Part shown: piece by piece, positions 45,501 to 57,500 of the stretch
Layout: each line of letters starts with the position of its first letter
Position numbering within the stretch: the first letter of the stretch is position 1
Origin: Pterobdella sp. o SKG-2022
Lineage: Eukaryota; Annelida; Clitellata; Hirudinida; Piscicolidae
Length of the DNA stretch: 64,000 nt
Direction of reading: 5' to 3'
Assembly (NCBI GenBank): GCA_964035795.1
Contig: OZ038324.1
Coordinates: forward strand, 4,027,995 to 4,091,994
Notes under the pieces: model-generated
Database searches by the model: none
The model's input: the letters and a program-made list of their open reading frames with translations, nothing else
What the model was told of the DNA's origin: nothing
Translations under genes and position numbers: made by a program

Positions 45501-48500
45501 TGTTGTAGCACTAGTAGCTGTGGTAACTGTAGTTGCCGTTGTAGCAGTTGTAGCAGTTGTTGCAGTTGTAGCAGTAGTAGCTGTGGTAGCTGTAGTTGCC
45601 GTTGTAGCAGTTGTAGCAGTAGTAGCTGTGGTAACTGTAGTTGCCGTTGTAGCTGTTTTTGCTGTAGTTACCGGAGTTGCCGTTGTAGCAGTTGTTGCAG
45701 TTGTAGCAGTAGTAGCTGTGGTAGCTGTAGTTGCCGTTGTAGCTGTTGTAGCACTAGTAGCTGTGGTAACTGTAGTTGCCGTTGTAGCAGTTGTATCAGT
45801 TGTAGCTGTAGTTGCCGTTGTAGCTGTTGTTGCTGTAGTTACCGGAGTTGCTGTGGTTGCTGTAGTTGCAGTTTTAGCTGTTGTAGCAGTAATAGCTGTG
45901 GTAGCTGTAGTTACCGTTGTTGCTATGATTGCTGTTGTTGCAGTTGTAGCAGAAGTAGCTGTGGTAGCTGTAGTTGCCGTTGTAGCTGTTGTTGCTGTAG
46001 TTACCAGAGTTGCTGTGGTTGCTGTAGTTGCAGTTGTAGCAGTTGTAGCAGTAGTAGCTGTGTTAGCTGTAGTTGCCGTTGTAGCTGTTGTAGCACTAGT
46101 AGCTGTTGTAACTGTAGTTGCCGTTGTAGCAGTTGTAGCAGTTGTTGCAGTTGTAGCAGTAGTAGCTATGGTAGCTGTAGTTGCCGTTGTAGCTGTTGTA
46201 GCACTAGTAGCTGTGGTAACTGTAATTGACGTTGTAGCAGTTGTAGCAGTAGTAGCTGTGTTAGCTGTAGTTGCCGTTGTAGCTGTTGTAGCACTAGTAG
46301 CTGTTGTAACTGTAGTTGCCGTTGTAGCAGTTGTAGCAGTTGTTGCAGTTGTAGCAGTAATAGCTGTGGTAGCTGTAGTTGCCGTTGTATCTGTTGTTGC
46401 TGTAGTTACCGGTGTTGCTGCGGTTGCTGTAGTTGCAGTTGTAGCAGTAGTAGCTGTGGTAGCTGTGATAGCTGTAGTTGCCGTTGTAGCTGTTGTAGCA
46501 CTAGCAGCTGTGGTAACTGTAGTTGCCGTTGTAGCAGTAGTAGCTGTGGTAGCTGTAGTTGCCGTTGTAGCTGTTGTTGCTGTAGTTACCGGAGTTGCCG
46601 TTGTAGCAGTTGTAGCAGTTGTAGCAGTTGTTGCAGTAGTAGCTGTGGTAGCTGTAGTTGCCGTTGTAGCTGTTGTAGCACTAGTAGCTGTGGTAACTGT
46701 AGTTGCCGTTGTAGCAGTTGTAGCAGTAGTAGCTGTGGTAACTAAAGTTGCCGTTGTAGCTGTTTTTGCTGTAGTTACCGGAGTTGCCGTTGTAGCAGTT
46801 GTAGCAGTTGTTGCAGTTGTAGCAGTGGTAGCTGTGGTAGCTGTAGTTGCCGTTGTAGCTGTTGTAGCACTAGTAGCTGTGGTAACTGTAGTTGCCGTTG
46901 TAGCAGTTGTTGCAGTTGTAGCAGTAGTAGCTGTGGTAACTGTAGTTGCCGTTGTAGCTGTTGTAGCACTAGTAGCTGTGGTAACTTTAGTTGCCGTTGT
47001 AGCAGTTGTAGCAGTTGTTGCAGTTGTAGCAGTAGTAGCTGTGGTAGCTGAAGTTGCCGTTGTAGCTGTTGTTGCTGTAGTTACCGGAGTTGCTGTGGTT
47101 GCTGTAGTTGCAGTTTTAGCTGTTGTAGCAGTAGTAGCTGTGGTAGCTGTAGTTACCGTTGTTGCTGTGATTGCTGTTGTTGCAGTTGTAGCAGAAGTAG
47201 CTGTGGTAGCTGTAGTTGTCGTTGTAGCTGTTGTTGCTGTAGTTACCGCTGTTGCCGTAGTTGCAGTTGTAGCTGTTGTAGCAGTAGCAGCTGTGGTAGC
47301 TGTAGTTGCCGTTGTAGCTGTTGTAGCACTAGTAGCTGTGGTAGCTGTAGTTGCCGTTGTAGCTGTTGTAGCACTAGTAGCTGTTGTAACTGTAGTTGCC
47401 GTTGTAGCTGTTGTTGCTGTAGTTACCGGAGTTGCTGTGGTTGCTGTGGTTGCAGTTGTAGCAGTTGTAGCAGTAGTAGCTGTGTTAGCTGTAGTTGCCG
47501 TTGTAGCTGTTGTAGCACTAGTAGCTGTTGTAACTGTAGTTGCCGTTGTAGCAGTTGTAGCAGTTGTTGCAGTTGTAGCAGTAGTAGCTGTGGTAGCTGT
47601 AGTTGCCGTTGTAGCTGTTGTAGCACTAGTAGCTGTGGTAACTGTAGTTGCCGTTGTAGCAGTTGTAGCAGTTGTTGCAGTTGTAGCAGTAGTAGCTGTG
47701 GTAGCTGTAGTTGCCGTTGTATCTGTTGTTGCTGTAGTTACCGGAGTTGCTGCGGTTGCTGTAGTTGCAGTTGTAGCAGTAGTAGCTGTGGTAGCTGTGA
47801 TAGCTGTAGTTGCCGTTGTAGCTGTTGTAGCACTAGCAGCTGTGGTAACTGTAGTTGCCGTTGTAGCAGTAGTAGCTGTGGTAGCTGTAGTTGCCGTTGT
47901 AGCTGTTGTTGCTGTAGTTACCGGAGTTGCTGTGGTTGCTGTAGCTGCAGTTTTAGCTGTTGTAGCAGTAGTAGCTGTGGTAGCTGTAGTTACCGTTGTT
48001 GCTGTGATTGCTGTTGTTGCAGTTTTAGCAGAAGTAGCTGTGTTAGCTGTAGTTGTCGTTGTAGCTGTTGTTGCTGTAGTTACCGCCGTTGCCGTAGTTG
48101 CAGTTGTAGCTGTTGTAGCAGTAGCAGCTGTGGTAGCTTTAGTTGCCGTTGTAGCTGTTGTAGCACTAGTAGCTGTGGTAACTGTAGTTGCCGTTGTAGC
48201 AGTTGTAGCAGTTGTTGCAGTTGTAGCAGTAGTAGCTGTGGTAGCTGTAGTTGCCGTTGTAGCTGTTGTTGCTGTAGTTACCGGAGTTGCTGTGGTTGCT
48301 GTGGTTGCAGTTGTAGCAGTTGTAGCAGTAGTAGCTGTGTTAGCTGTAGTTGCCGTTGTAGCTGTTGTAGCACTAGTAGCTGTTGTAACTGTAGTTGCCG
48401 TTGTAGCAGTTGTAGCAGTTGTTGCAGTTGTAGCAGTAGTAGCTGTGGTAGCTGTAGTTGCCGTTGTAGCTGTTGTAGCACTAGTAGCTGTGGTAACTGT

Positions 48501-51500
48501 AGTTGCCGTTGTAGCAGTTGTAGCAGTTGTTGCAGTTGTAGCAATAGTAGCTGTGGTAGCTGTAGTTGCCGTTGTATCTGTTGTTGCTGTAGTTACCGGA
48601 GTTGCTGCGGTTGCTGTAAATGCAGTTGTAGCAGTAGTAGCTGTGGTAGCTGTGATAGCTGTAGTTGCCGTTGTAGCTGTTGTAGCACTAGTAGCTGTGG
48701 TAACTGTAGTTGCCGTTGTAGCAGTTGTAGCAGTTGTTGCAGTTGTAGCAGTAGTAGCTGTGGTAGCTGTAGTTGCCGTTGTATCTGTTGTTGCTGTAGT
48801 TACCGGAGTTGCTGCGGTTGCTGTAAATGCAGTTGTAGCAGTAGTAGCTGTGGTAGCTGTGATAGCTGTAGTTGCCGTTGTAGCTATTGTAGCACTAGCA
48901 GCTGTGGTAACTGTAGTTGCCGTTGTAGCAGTAGTAGCTGTGGTAGCTGTAGTTGCCGTTGTAGCTGTTGTTGCTGTAGTTACCGGAGTTGCTGTGGTTG
49001 CTGTAGTTGCAGTTGTAGCAGTTGTAGCAGTAGTAGCTTTGAAAGCTGTAGTTGCCGTTGTAGCTGTTGTAGCACTAGCAGCTGTGGTAACTGTAGTTGC
49101 CGTTGTAGCAGTTGTAGCAGTTGTTGCAGTTGTAGCAGTGGTAGCTGTGGTAGCTGTAGTTGCCGTTGTAGTTGTTGTAGCACTAGTAGCTGTGGTAACT
49201 GTAGTTGCCGTTGTAGCTGTTGTTGCTGTAGTTACCGTAGTTGCTGTAGTTGCAATGTAGCAGTTGTAGCAGTTGTTGCAGTTGTAGCAGTGGTAGCTGT
49301 GGTAGCTGTAGTTGCCGTTGTAGCAGTTGTAGCAGTTGTTGCAGTTGTAGCAGTGGTAGCTGTGGTAGCTGTAGTTGCCGTTGTAGCTGTTGTAGCACTA
49401 GTAGCTGTGGTAACTGTAGTTGCCGTTGTAGCTGTTGTTGCTGTAGTTACCGTAGTTGCTGTAGTTGCAGTGTAGCAGTTGTAGCAGTTGTTGCAGTTGT
49501 AGCAGTGGTAGCTGTGGTAGCTTTAGTTGCCGTTGTAGCTGTTGTAGCAGTAGTAGCTGTGGTAGCTGTAGTTGCCGTTGTAGCTGTTGTAGCACTAGTA
49601 GCTGTGTTAACTGTAGTTGCCGTTGTTGCAGTTGTAACTGTGGTAGCTTTAGTTGCCGTAGTTGCTGTGGTAACTTTTGTAGCTGTTGTAGCAGTTGTTG
49701 CTGTAGTTATCGTTGTTGCTGTGGTTGCAGTTTTAGCTGTTGTAGCAGTAGTAGCTGTGGTAGCTGTAGTTCCTGTTGTTGCTGTGGTTGCTGTTGTTAC
49801 CGGAGTTGCTGTGGTTGCTGTAGTTGCAGTTGTAGCAGTAGTAGCTGTGGTAGCTCTAGTTGCCGTTGTAGCTGTTGTTGCTGTAGTTACCGGAGTTGCT
49901 GAGGTTGCTGTAGTTGCAGTTGTAGCATTTGTAGCACTAGTAGCTGTGGTAACTATAGTTGCCGTTGTAGCTGTTTTTGCTGTAGTTACCGGAGTTGCTG
50001 TGGTTGCTGTAGTTGCAGTTTTAGCTGTTGTAGCAGTAGTAGCTGTGGTAGCTGTAGTTACCGTTGTTGCTGTGATTGCTGTTGTTGCAGTTGTAGCAGA
50101 AGTAGCTGTGGTAGATCTAGTTGCCGTTGTAGCTGTTGTTGCTGTAGTTACCGCTGTTGCCGTAGTTGCAGTTGTAGCTGTTGTAGCAGTAGCAGCTGTG
50201 GTAGCTGTAGTTGCCGTTGTAGCTGTTGTTGCTGTAGTTACCGGAGTTGCTGTGGTTGCTGTAGTTGCAGTTGTAGCAGTTGTAGCAGTAGTAGCTGTGA
50301 TAGCTGTAGTTGCCGTTGTAGCAGTTGTTGCAGTTGTTGCAGTTGTAGCAGTGGTAGCTGTGGTAGCTGTAGTTGCCGTTGTAGCTGTTGAAGCAGTAGT
50401 AGCTGTGGTAGCTGTAGTTGCTGTTGTAGCTGTTGTAGCACTAGTAGCTGTGGTAACTGTAGTTGCCGTTGTAGCAGTTGTTGCAGTTGTTGCAGTTGTA
50501 GCAGTGGTAGCTGTGGTAGCTGTAGTTGCCGTTGTAGCTGTTGAAGCAGTAGTAGCTGTGGTAGCTGTAGTTGCTGTTGTAGCTGTTGTAGCACTAGTAG
50601 CTGTGGTAACTGTAGTTGCCGTTGTAGTAGTTGTAGCAGTTGTTGCAGTTGTAACTGTTGTAGCTGTTGTAGCAGTTGTTGCTGTAGTTATCGTTGTTGC
50701 TGTGGTTGCAGTTTTAGCTGTTGTAGCAGTAGTAGCTGTGGTAGCTGTAGTTCCTGTTGTTGCTGTGGTTGCTGTTGTTACCGGAGTTGCTGTGGTTGCT
50801 GTAGTTGCAGTTGTAGCAGTAGTAGCTGTGGTAGCTCTAGTTGCCGTTGTAGCTGTTGTTGCTGTAGTTACCGGAGTTACTGAGGTTGCTGTAGTTGCAG
50901 TTGTAGCATTTGTAGCACTAGTAGCTGTGGTAACTGTAGTTACCGTTGTTGCTGTGGTTGCTGTTGTTGCAGTTGTAACAGATGTAGCTGTGGTAGCTGT
51001 AGTGGCCGTTGTAGCTGTTGTTTCTGTAGTTACCGTAGATGCTGTAGTTGCAGTTGTAGCTGTTGTAGCAGTAGTAGCTGTGGTAGCTGTAGTTGCCGTT
51101 GTAACTGTTGTAGCACTAGTAGCTGTAGTAACTGTAGTTGACGTTGTAGCAGTTGTAACAGTTTTAGCTGTTTTAGCTGTAGTTACCGTTGTTGCTGTGG
51201 TAACTGTTGTAGCTGTAGTTGCAGTTGTAGCAGTAGTAGCTGTGATAGCTGTAGTTGCCGTTGTAGCTGTTGTAGCACTAGTAGCTGTGGTAACTGTAGT
51301 TGCCGTTGTAGCAGTTGTTGCAGTTGTAGCAGTAGTAGCTGTGATAGCTGTAGTTGCCGTTGTAGCTGTTGTAGCACTAGCAGCTGTGGTAACTGTAGTT
51401 GCCGTTGTAGCAGTTGTAGCAGTTGTTGCAGTTGTAGCAGTAGTAGCTGTGGTAGATCTAGTTGCCGTTGTAGCTGTTGTTGCTGTAGTTACCGCTGTTG

Positions 51501-54500
51501 CCGTAGTTGCAGTTGTAGCTGTTGTAGCAGTAGCAGCTGTGGTAGCTGTAGTTGCCGTTGTAGCTGTTGTTGCTGTAGTTACCGGAGTTGCTGTGGTTGC
51601 TGTAGTTGCAGTTGTAGCAGTTGTAGCAGTAGTAGCTGTGATAGCTGTAGTTGCCGTTGTAGCTGTTGTAGCACTAGTAGCTGTTGTAACTGTAGTTGCC
51701 GTTGTAGCAGTTGTAGCAGTTGTTGGAGTTGTAACTGTGGTAGCTTTAGTTGCCGTAGTTGCTGTGGTAACTGTTGTAGCTGTTGTAGCAGTTGTTGCTG
51801 TAGTTATCGTTGTTGCTGTGGTTGCAGTTTTAGCTGTTGTAGCAGTAGTAGCTGTGGTAGCTGTAGTTCCTGTTGTTGCTGTGGTTGCTGTTGTTACCGG
51901 AGTTGCTGTGGTTGCTGTAGTTGCAGTTGTAGCAGTAGTAGCTGTGGTAGCTCTAGTTGCCGTTGTAGCTGTTGTTGCTGTAGTTACCGGAGTTGCTGAG
52001 GTTGCTGTAGTTGCAGTTGTAGCATTTGTAGCACTAGTAGCTGTGGTAGCTGTAGTTACCGTTGTTGCTGTGGTTGCTGTTGTTGCAGTTGTAACAGATG
52101 TAGCTGTGGTAGCTGTAGTTGCCGTTGTAGCTGTTGTTTCTGTAGTTACCGTAGATGCTGTAGTTGCAGTTGTAGCTGTTGTAGCAGTAGTAGCTGTGGT
52201 AGCTGTAGTTGCCGTTGTAACTGTTGTAGCACTAGTAGCTGTAGTAACTGTAGTTGACGTTGTAGCAGTTGTAACAGTTTTAGCTGTTTTAGCTGTAGTT
52301 ACCGTTGTTGCTGTGGTAACTGTTGTAGCTGTAGTTGCAGTTGTAGCAGTAAAAGCTGTGATAGCTGTAGTTGCCGTTGTAGCTGTTGTAGCACTAGTAG
52401 CTGTGAAAACTGTAGTTGCCGTTGTAGCAGTTGTTGCAGTTGTAGCAGTAGTAGCTGTGATAGCTGTAGTTGCCGTTGTAGCTGTTGTAGCACTAGCAGC
52501 TGTGGTAACTGTAGTTGCCGTTGTAGCAGTTGTAGCAGTTGTTGCAGTTGTAGCAGTGGTAGCTGTGGTAGCTGTAGTTGCCGTTGTAGCTGTTGTAGCA
52601 CTAGTAGCTGTGGTAACTGTAGTTGCCGTTGTAGCTGTTGTTGCTGTAGTTACCGTAGTTGCTGTAGTTGCAGTTGTAGCAGTAGTAGCTGTGGTAGCTG
52701 TAGTTGCCGTTGTAGCTGTTGTAGCACTAGTAGCTGTGGTAGCTGTAGTTGCCGTTGTAGCTGATGTTGCTGTTTTTACCGTAGTTGCTGTGGTTGCTGT
52801 AGTTGCAGTTTTAGCTGTTGTAGCAGTTGTAGCTGTGGTAGCTGTAGTTACCGTTGTTGCTGTGGTTGCTGTTGTGGCAGATGTAACAGAAGTAGCTGTG
52901 GTAGCTGTAGTGTCCGTTGTAGCTGTTGTTTCTGTAGTTACCTTAGATGCTGTAGTTGCAGTTGTAGCTGTTGTAGCAGTAGTAGCTGTGGTAGCTGTAG
53001 TTGCCGTTGTAACTGTTGTAGCACTCGTAGCTGTAGTAACTGTAGTTGCCGTTGTAACAGTTGTAACAGTTGTAGCTGTTGTAGCTGTAGTTACCTTTGT
53101 GGCTGTGGTAACTGTTGTAGCTGTAGTTGCAGTTGTCGCAGTTTTTGCTGTTGTAGCTATAGTTGCCGTTGTAGCTGTTGTTGCAGTCGTGGCAGTCGTT
53201 ACAGTAGTTGCAGTTGTAACTGTGTTAGCTTCAGTTGCCGTAGTTGCAGTGGTAACTGTTGTAGCTGTTGTAGCAGTTGTTGCTGTAGTTATCGTTGTTG
53301 CTGTGGTTGCTGTTGTTGCAGTTGTAGCAGTAGTAGCTGTGGTAGCTGTAGTTGCCGTTGTAGCTGTTGTTGCTGTAGTTACCGGAGTTGCTGTGGTTGC
53401 TGTAGTTGCAGTTGTAGAAGTTGTAGCAGTGGTAGCTGTGGTATCTGTAGTTGCCGTTGTAGCTGTTGTAGCACTAGTAGCTGTGGTAACTGTAGTTGCC
53501 GTTGTAGCAGTTGTAGCAGTTATTGCAGTTGTAACTGTGGAAGCTTTAGTTGCCGTAGTTGCTGTGGTAACTGTTGTAGCTGTTGTAGCAGTTGTTGCTA
53601 TAGTTATCGTTGTTGCTGTGGTTGCAGTTTTAGCTGTTGTAGCAGTAGTAGCTGTGGTAGCTGTAGTTACTGTTGTTGCTGTGGTTGCTGTTGTTGCAGT
53701 TGTAGCAGAAGTAGCTGTGGTAGCTGTAGTTGCCGTTGTAGCTGTTGTTTCTGTAGTTACCGTAGTTGCTGTAGTTGCAGTTGTAGCAGTTGTAGCAGTA
53801 GTAGCTGTGGTAGCTGTAGTTGCCGTTGTAGCTGTTGTTGCTGTAGTTACCGGAGTTGCTGTGGTTGCTGTAGTTGCAGTTGTAGAAGTTGTAGCAGTGG
53901 TAGCTGTGGTAACTGTAGTTGCCGTTGTAGCTGTTATAGCACTAGTAGCTGTTATAACTGTAGTTGCCGTTTTAGCAGTTGTTGCAGTTGTAGCAGAAGT
54001 AGCTGTGGTAGCTGTAGTTGCCGTTGTAGCTGTTGTTGCTGTAGTTACCGTAGTTGCTGTAGTTGCAGTTGTAGCAGTAGTAGCTGTGGTAGCTGTAGTT
54101 GCGGTTGTAGCTGTTGTAGCACTAGTAGCTGTGGTAGCTGTAGTTGCCGTTGTAGCTGTTGTTGCTGTTTTTACCGTAGTTGCTGTGGGTGCTGTAGTTG
54201 CAGTTTTAGCTGTTGTAGCAGTAGTAGCTGTAGTAGCTGTAGTTACCGTTGTTGCTGTGGTTGCTGTTGTTGCAGATGTAACAGAAGTAGCTGTGGTAGC
54301 TGTAGTGTCCGTTGTAGCTGTTGTTTCTGTAGTTACCTTAGATGCTGTAGTTGCAGTTGTAACTGTTGTAGCAGTAGTAGCTGTGGTAGCTGTAGTTGCC
54401 GTTGTAACTGTTGTAGCAAAAGTAGCTGTGGTAACTGTAGTTGCCGTTGTAGCAGTTGTAACAGTTGTAGCTGTAGTTACCCTTGTTGCTGTGGTAACTG

Positions 54501-57500
54501 TTGTAGCTGTAGTTGCAGTTGTCGCAGTTGTTGCGGTTGTAGCTGTAGTTGCGGTTGTAGCTGTTATTGCTGTAATTACCGAAGTTGCTGTGGTTGCAGT
54601 AGTTGCAGTTGTAGCTGTTGTAGCTGTTGTAGCAGTAGTAGCTGTAGTTGCCGTTGTAGCTGTTGTAGCAGTTGTTGCTGTAGTTGCCGTTGTAGCTGTT
54701 GTTGCTGTAGTTGCCGTTGTAGCTGTTGTTGCTGTAGTTACCGTAGTTGCTGTGGTTGCTGTAGTTGCAGTTGTAGCTGTTGTAGCAGTAGTAGCTGTGG
54801 TTGCTGTAGTTGCCGTTGTAGCTGTTGTTGCTGTAGTTACCGTAGTTGTTGTGGTTGCTGTAGTTGCAGTTGTAGCTGTTGTAGCAGTAGTAGCTGTGGT
54901 AACTGTAGTTGCCGTTGTAGCAGTTGTTGCAGTTGTAGCAGTAGTAGCTGTGGTAACTGTAGTTGCCGTTGTAACTGTTGTTGCTGTAGTTACCGAAGTT
55001 GCAGTGGTTGCTGTAGTTGCAGTTGTAGCTGTTGTAGCTGTTGTAGCAATAGTAGCTGTAGTAACTTTAGTTGCCGTTGTAGCTGTTGTTGCTGTAGTTA
55101 CCGTTGTTGCTGTAGTTGCTGTAGTTGCAGTTGTAGCTGTTGTAGCTGTAGTTGCAGTTGTAGCTGTTGTAGCAGTAGTAGCTGTTGTATCAGTAGTAGC
55201 TGTGGTAACTGTAGTTGCCGTTGTAGCTGTTGTTGCAGTAGTTACCGAAGTTGCTGTGGTTGCTGTAGTTGCAGTTGTAGCTGTTGTAGCTGTTGTAGCA
55301 TTAGTAGCTGTAGTAACTGTAGTTGCCGTTGTAGCTGTTGTAGCGCTAGTAGCTGTGGTAACTGTAGTTGCCGTTGTAGCAGTTGTAGCAGTTGTAGCTG
55401 TAGTAGCTGTAATTACCGTTGTTGCTGTGGTTGCTGTTGTTGCAGTTGTAGCAGTAGTAGCTGTGGTAACTGTAGTTGCAGTTGTAGCTGTTGAAGCAGT
55501 AGTAGCTGTGGTAACTGTAGTTGCCGTTGTAGCTGTTGTAACAGTTGTAGCTGTTGTAGCTGTAGTTACCGTTGTTGCTGTGTTTGCTGTAGTTGCAGTT
55601 GTAGCTGTTGTAGCTGTTGTAGCATTAGTAGCTGTAGTAACTGTAGTTGCCGTTGTAGCTGTTGTTGCTTTAGTTACCGTTGTTGCTGTAGTTGCTGTAG
55701 TTGCAGTTGTAGCTGTTGTAGCTGTAGTTGCAGTTGTAGCTGTTGTAGCAGTAGTAGCTGTGGTAACTGTAGTTGCCGTTGTAGCTGTTGTTGCTGTAGT
55801 TGCCGTTGTTGCAGTTGTAACCGTTGTAGCTGTTGTAGCGCTAGTAGCTGTGGTAACTGTAGTTGCCGTTGTAGCAGTTGTAGCAGTTGTAGCTGTTGTT
55901 GCTGTAGTTACCGAGGTTGCTGTGTTTGCTGTAGTTGCAGTTGTAGCTGTTGTAGCTGTTGTAGCAATAGTAGCTGTAGTAACTGTAGTTGCCGTTGTAG
56001 CTGTTGTTGCTGTAGTTACCGTTGTTGCTGTAGTTGAGGTAGTTGCAGTTGTAGCTGTTGTAGCTGTAGTTGCAGTTGTAGCTGTTGTAGCAGTAGTAGC
56101 TGTGGTAGCTGTAGTTGCCGTTGTAGCTGTTGTAGCAGTTGTTGCTGTAGTTGCCGTTGTAGCTGTTGTTGCTGTAGTTACCATAGTTGCTGTGGTTGCT
56201 GTAGTTGCAGTTGTAGCTGTTGTAGCAGTAGTAGCTGTGGTAACTGTAGTTGCCGTTGTAGCTGTTGTTGCTGTAGTTACCGTTGTTGCTGTAGTTGCTG
56301 TAGTTGCAGTTGTAGCTTTTTGTAACTGTAGGTGCAGTTGTTGCAGTTGTAGCAGTAGTAGCTGTGGTAACTGTAGTTGCCGTTGTAGCTGTTGTTGCTG
56401 TAGTTACCGAAGTTGCTGTGGTTGCTGTAGTTGCAGTTGTAGCTGTTGTAGCTGTTGTAGCAGTAGTAGCTGTAGTAACTGTAGTTGCCGTTGTAGCTGT
56501 GGTAACTGTAGTTGCCGTTGTAGCTGTTGTAGATGTTGTAGCTGTAGTTACCGTTGTTGCTGTGGTTTCAGTTGTAGCTGTTGTATCAGTAGTAGCTGTG
56601 GTAACTGTAGTTGCCGTTGTAGCTGTTGTTGCTGTAGTTACCGAAGTTGCTGTGGTTGCTGTAGTTGCAGTTGTAGCTATTGTAGCTGTTGTAGCAATAG
56701 TAGCTGTAGTAACTGTAGTTGCCGTTGTAGCTCTTGTTGCTGTAGTTACCGTTGTTGCTGTAGTTGCTGTAGTTGCAGTTGTAGCTGTTGTAGCTGTAGT
56801 TGCCGTTGGAGCTGTTGTAGCAGTAGTAGCTGTGGTAGCTGTAGTTGCCGTTGTAGCTGTTGTAGCAAATGTTGCTGTAGTTGCCGTTGTAGCTGTTGTT
56901 GCTGTAGTTAACGTAGTTGCTGTGGTTGCTGTAGTTGCAGTTGTAGCTGTTGTAGCACTAGTAGCTGTGGTAACCGTAGTTGCCGTTGTAGCAGTTGTAT
57001 CAGTTGTTGCAGTTGTAGCTGTTGTAGCTGTAGTTGCAGTTGTAGCTGTTGAAGCAGTAGTAGCTGTGGTAACTGTAGTTGCCGTTGTAGCAGTTGTAGC
57101 AGTTGTTGCAGTTGTAGCAGTAGTAGCTGTGGTAGCTGTAGTTGCAGTTGTAGCTGTTGTAGCACTAGTAGCTGTGGTAACCGTAGTTGCCGTTGTAGCA
57201 GTTGTATCAGTTGTTGCAGTTGTAGCTGTTGTAGCTGTAGTTGCAGTTGTAGCTGTTGTAGCAGTAGTAGCTGTGGTAACTGTAGTTGCCGTTGTAGCAG
57301 TTGTAGTGGTTGTAGCACTAGTAGCTGTGGTAACTGTAGTTGCCGTTGTACCAGTTGTAGCGCTAGTAGCTGTGGTAACTGTAGTTGCCGTTGTAGCAGT
57401 TGTAGCTGTTGTAGCTGTAGTTACCGTTGTTGCTGTGGTTTCAGTTGTAGCTGTTGTATCAGTAGTAGCTGTGGTAGCTGTAGTTGCCGTTGTAGCTGTT

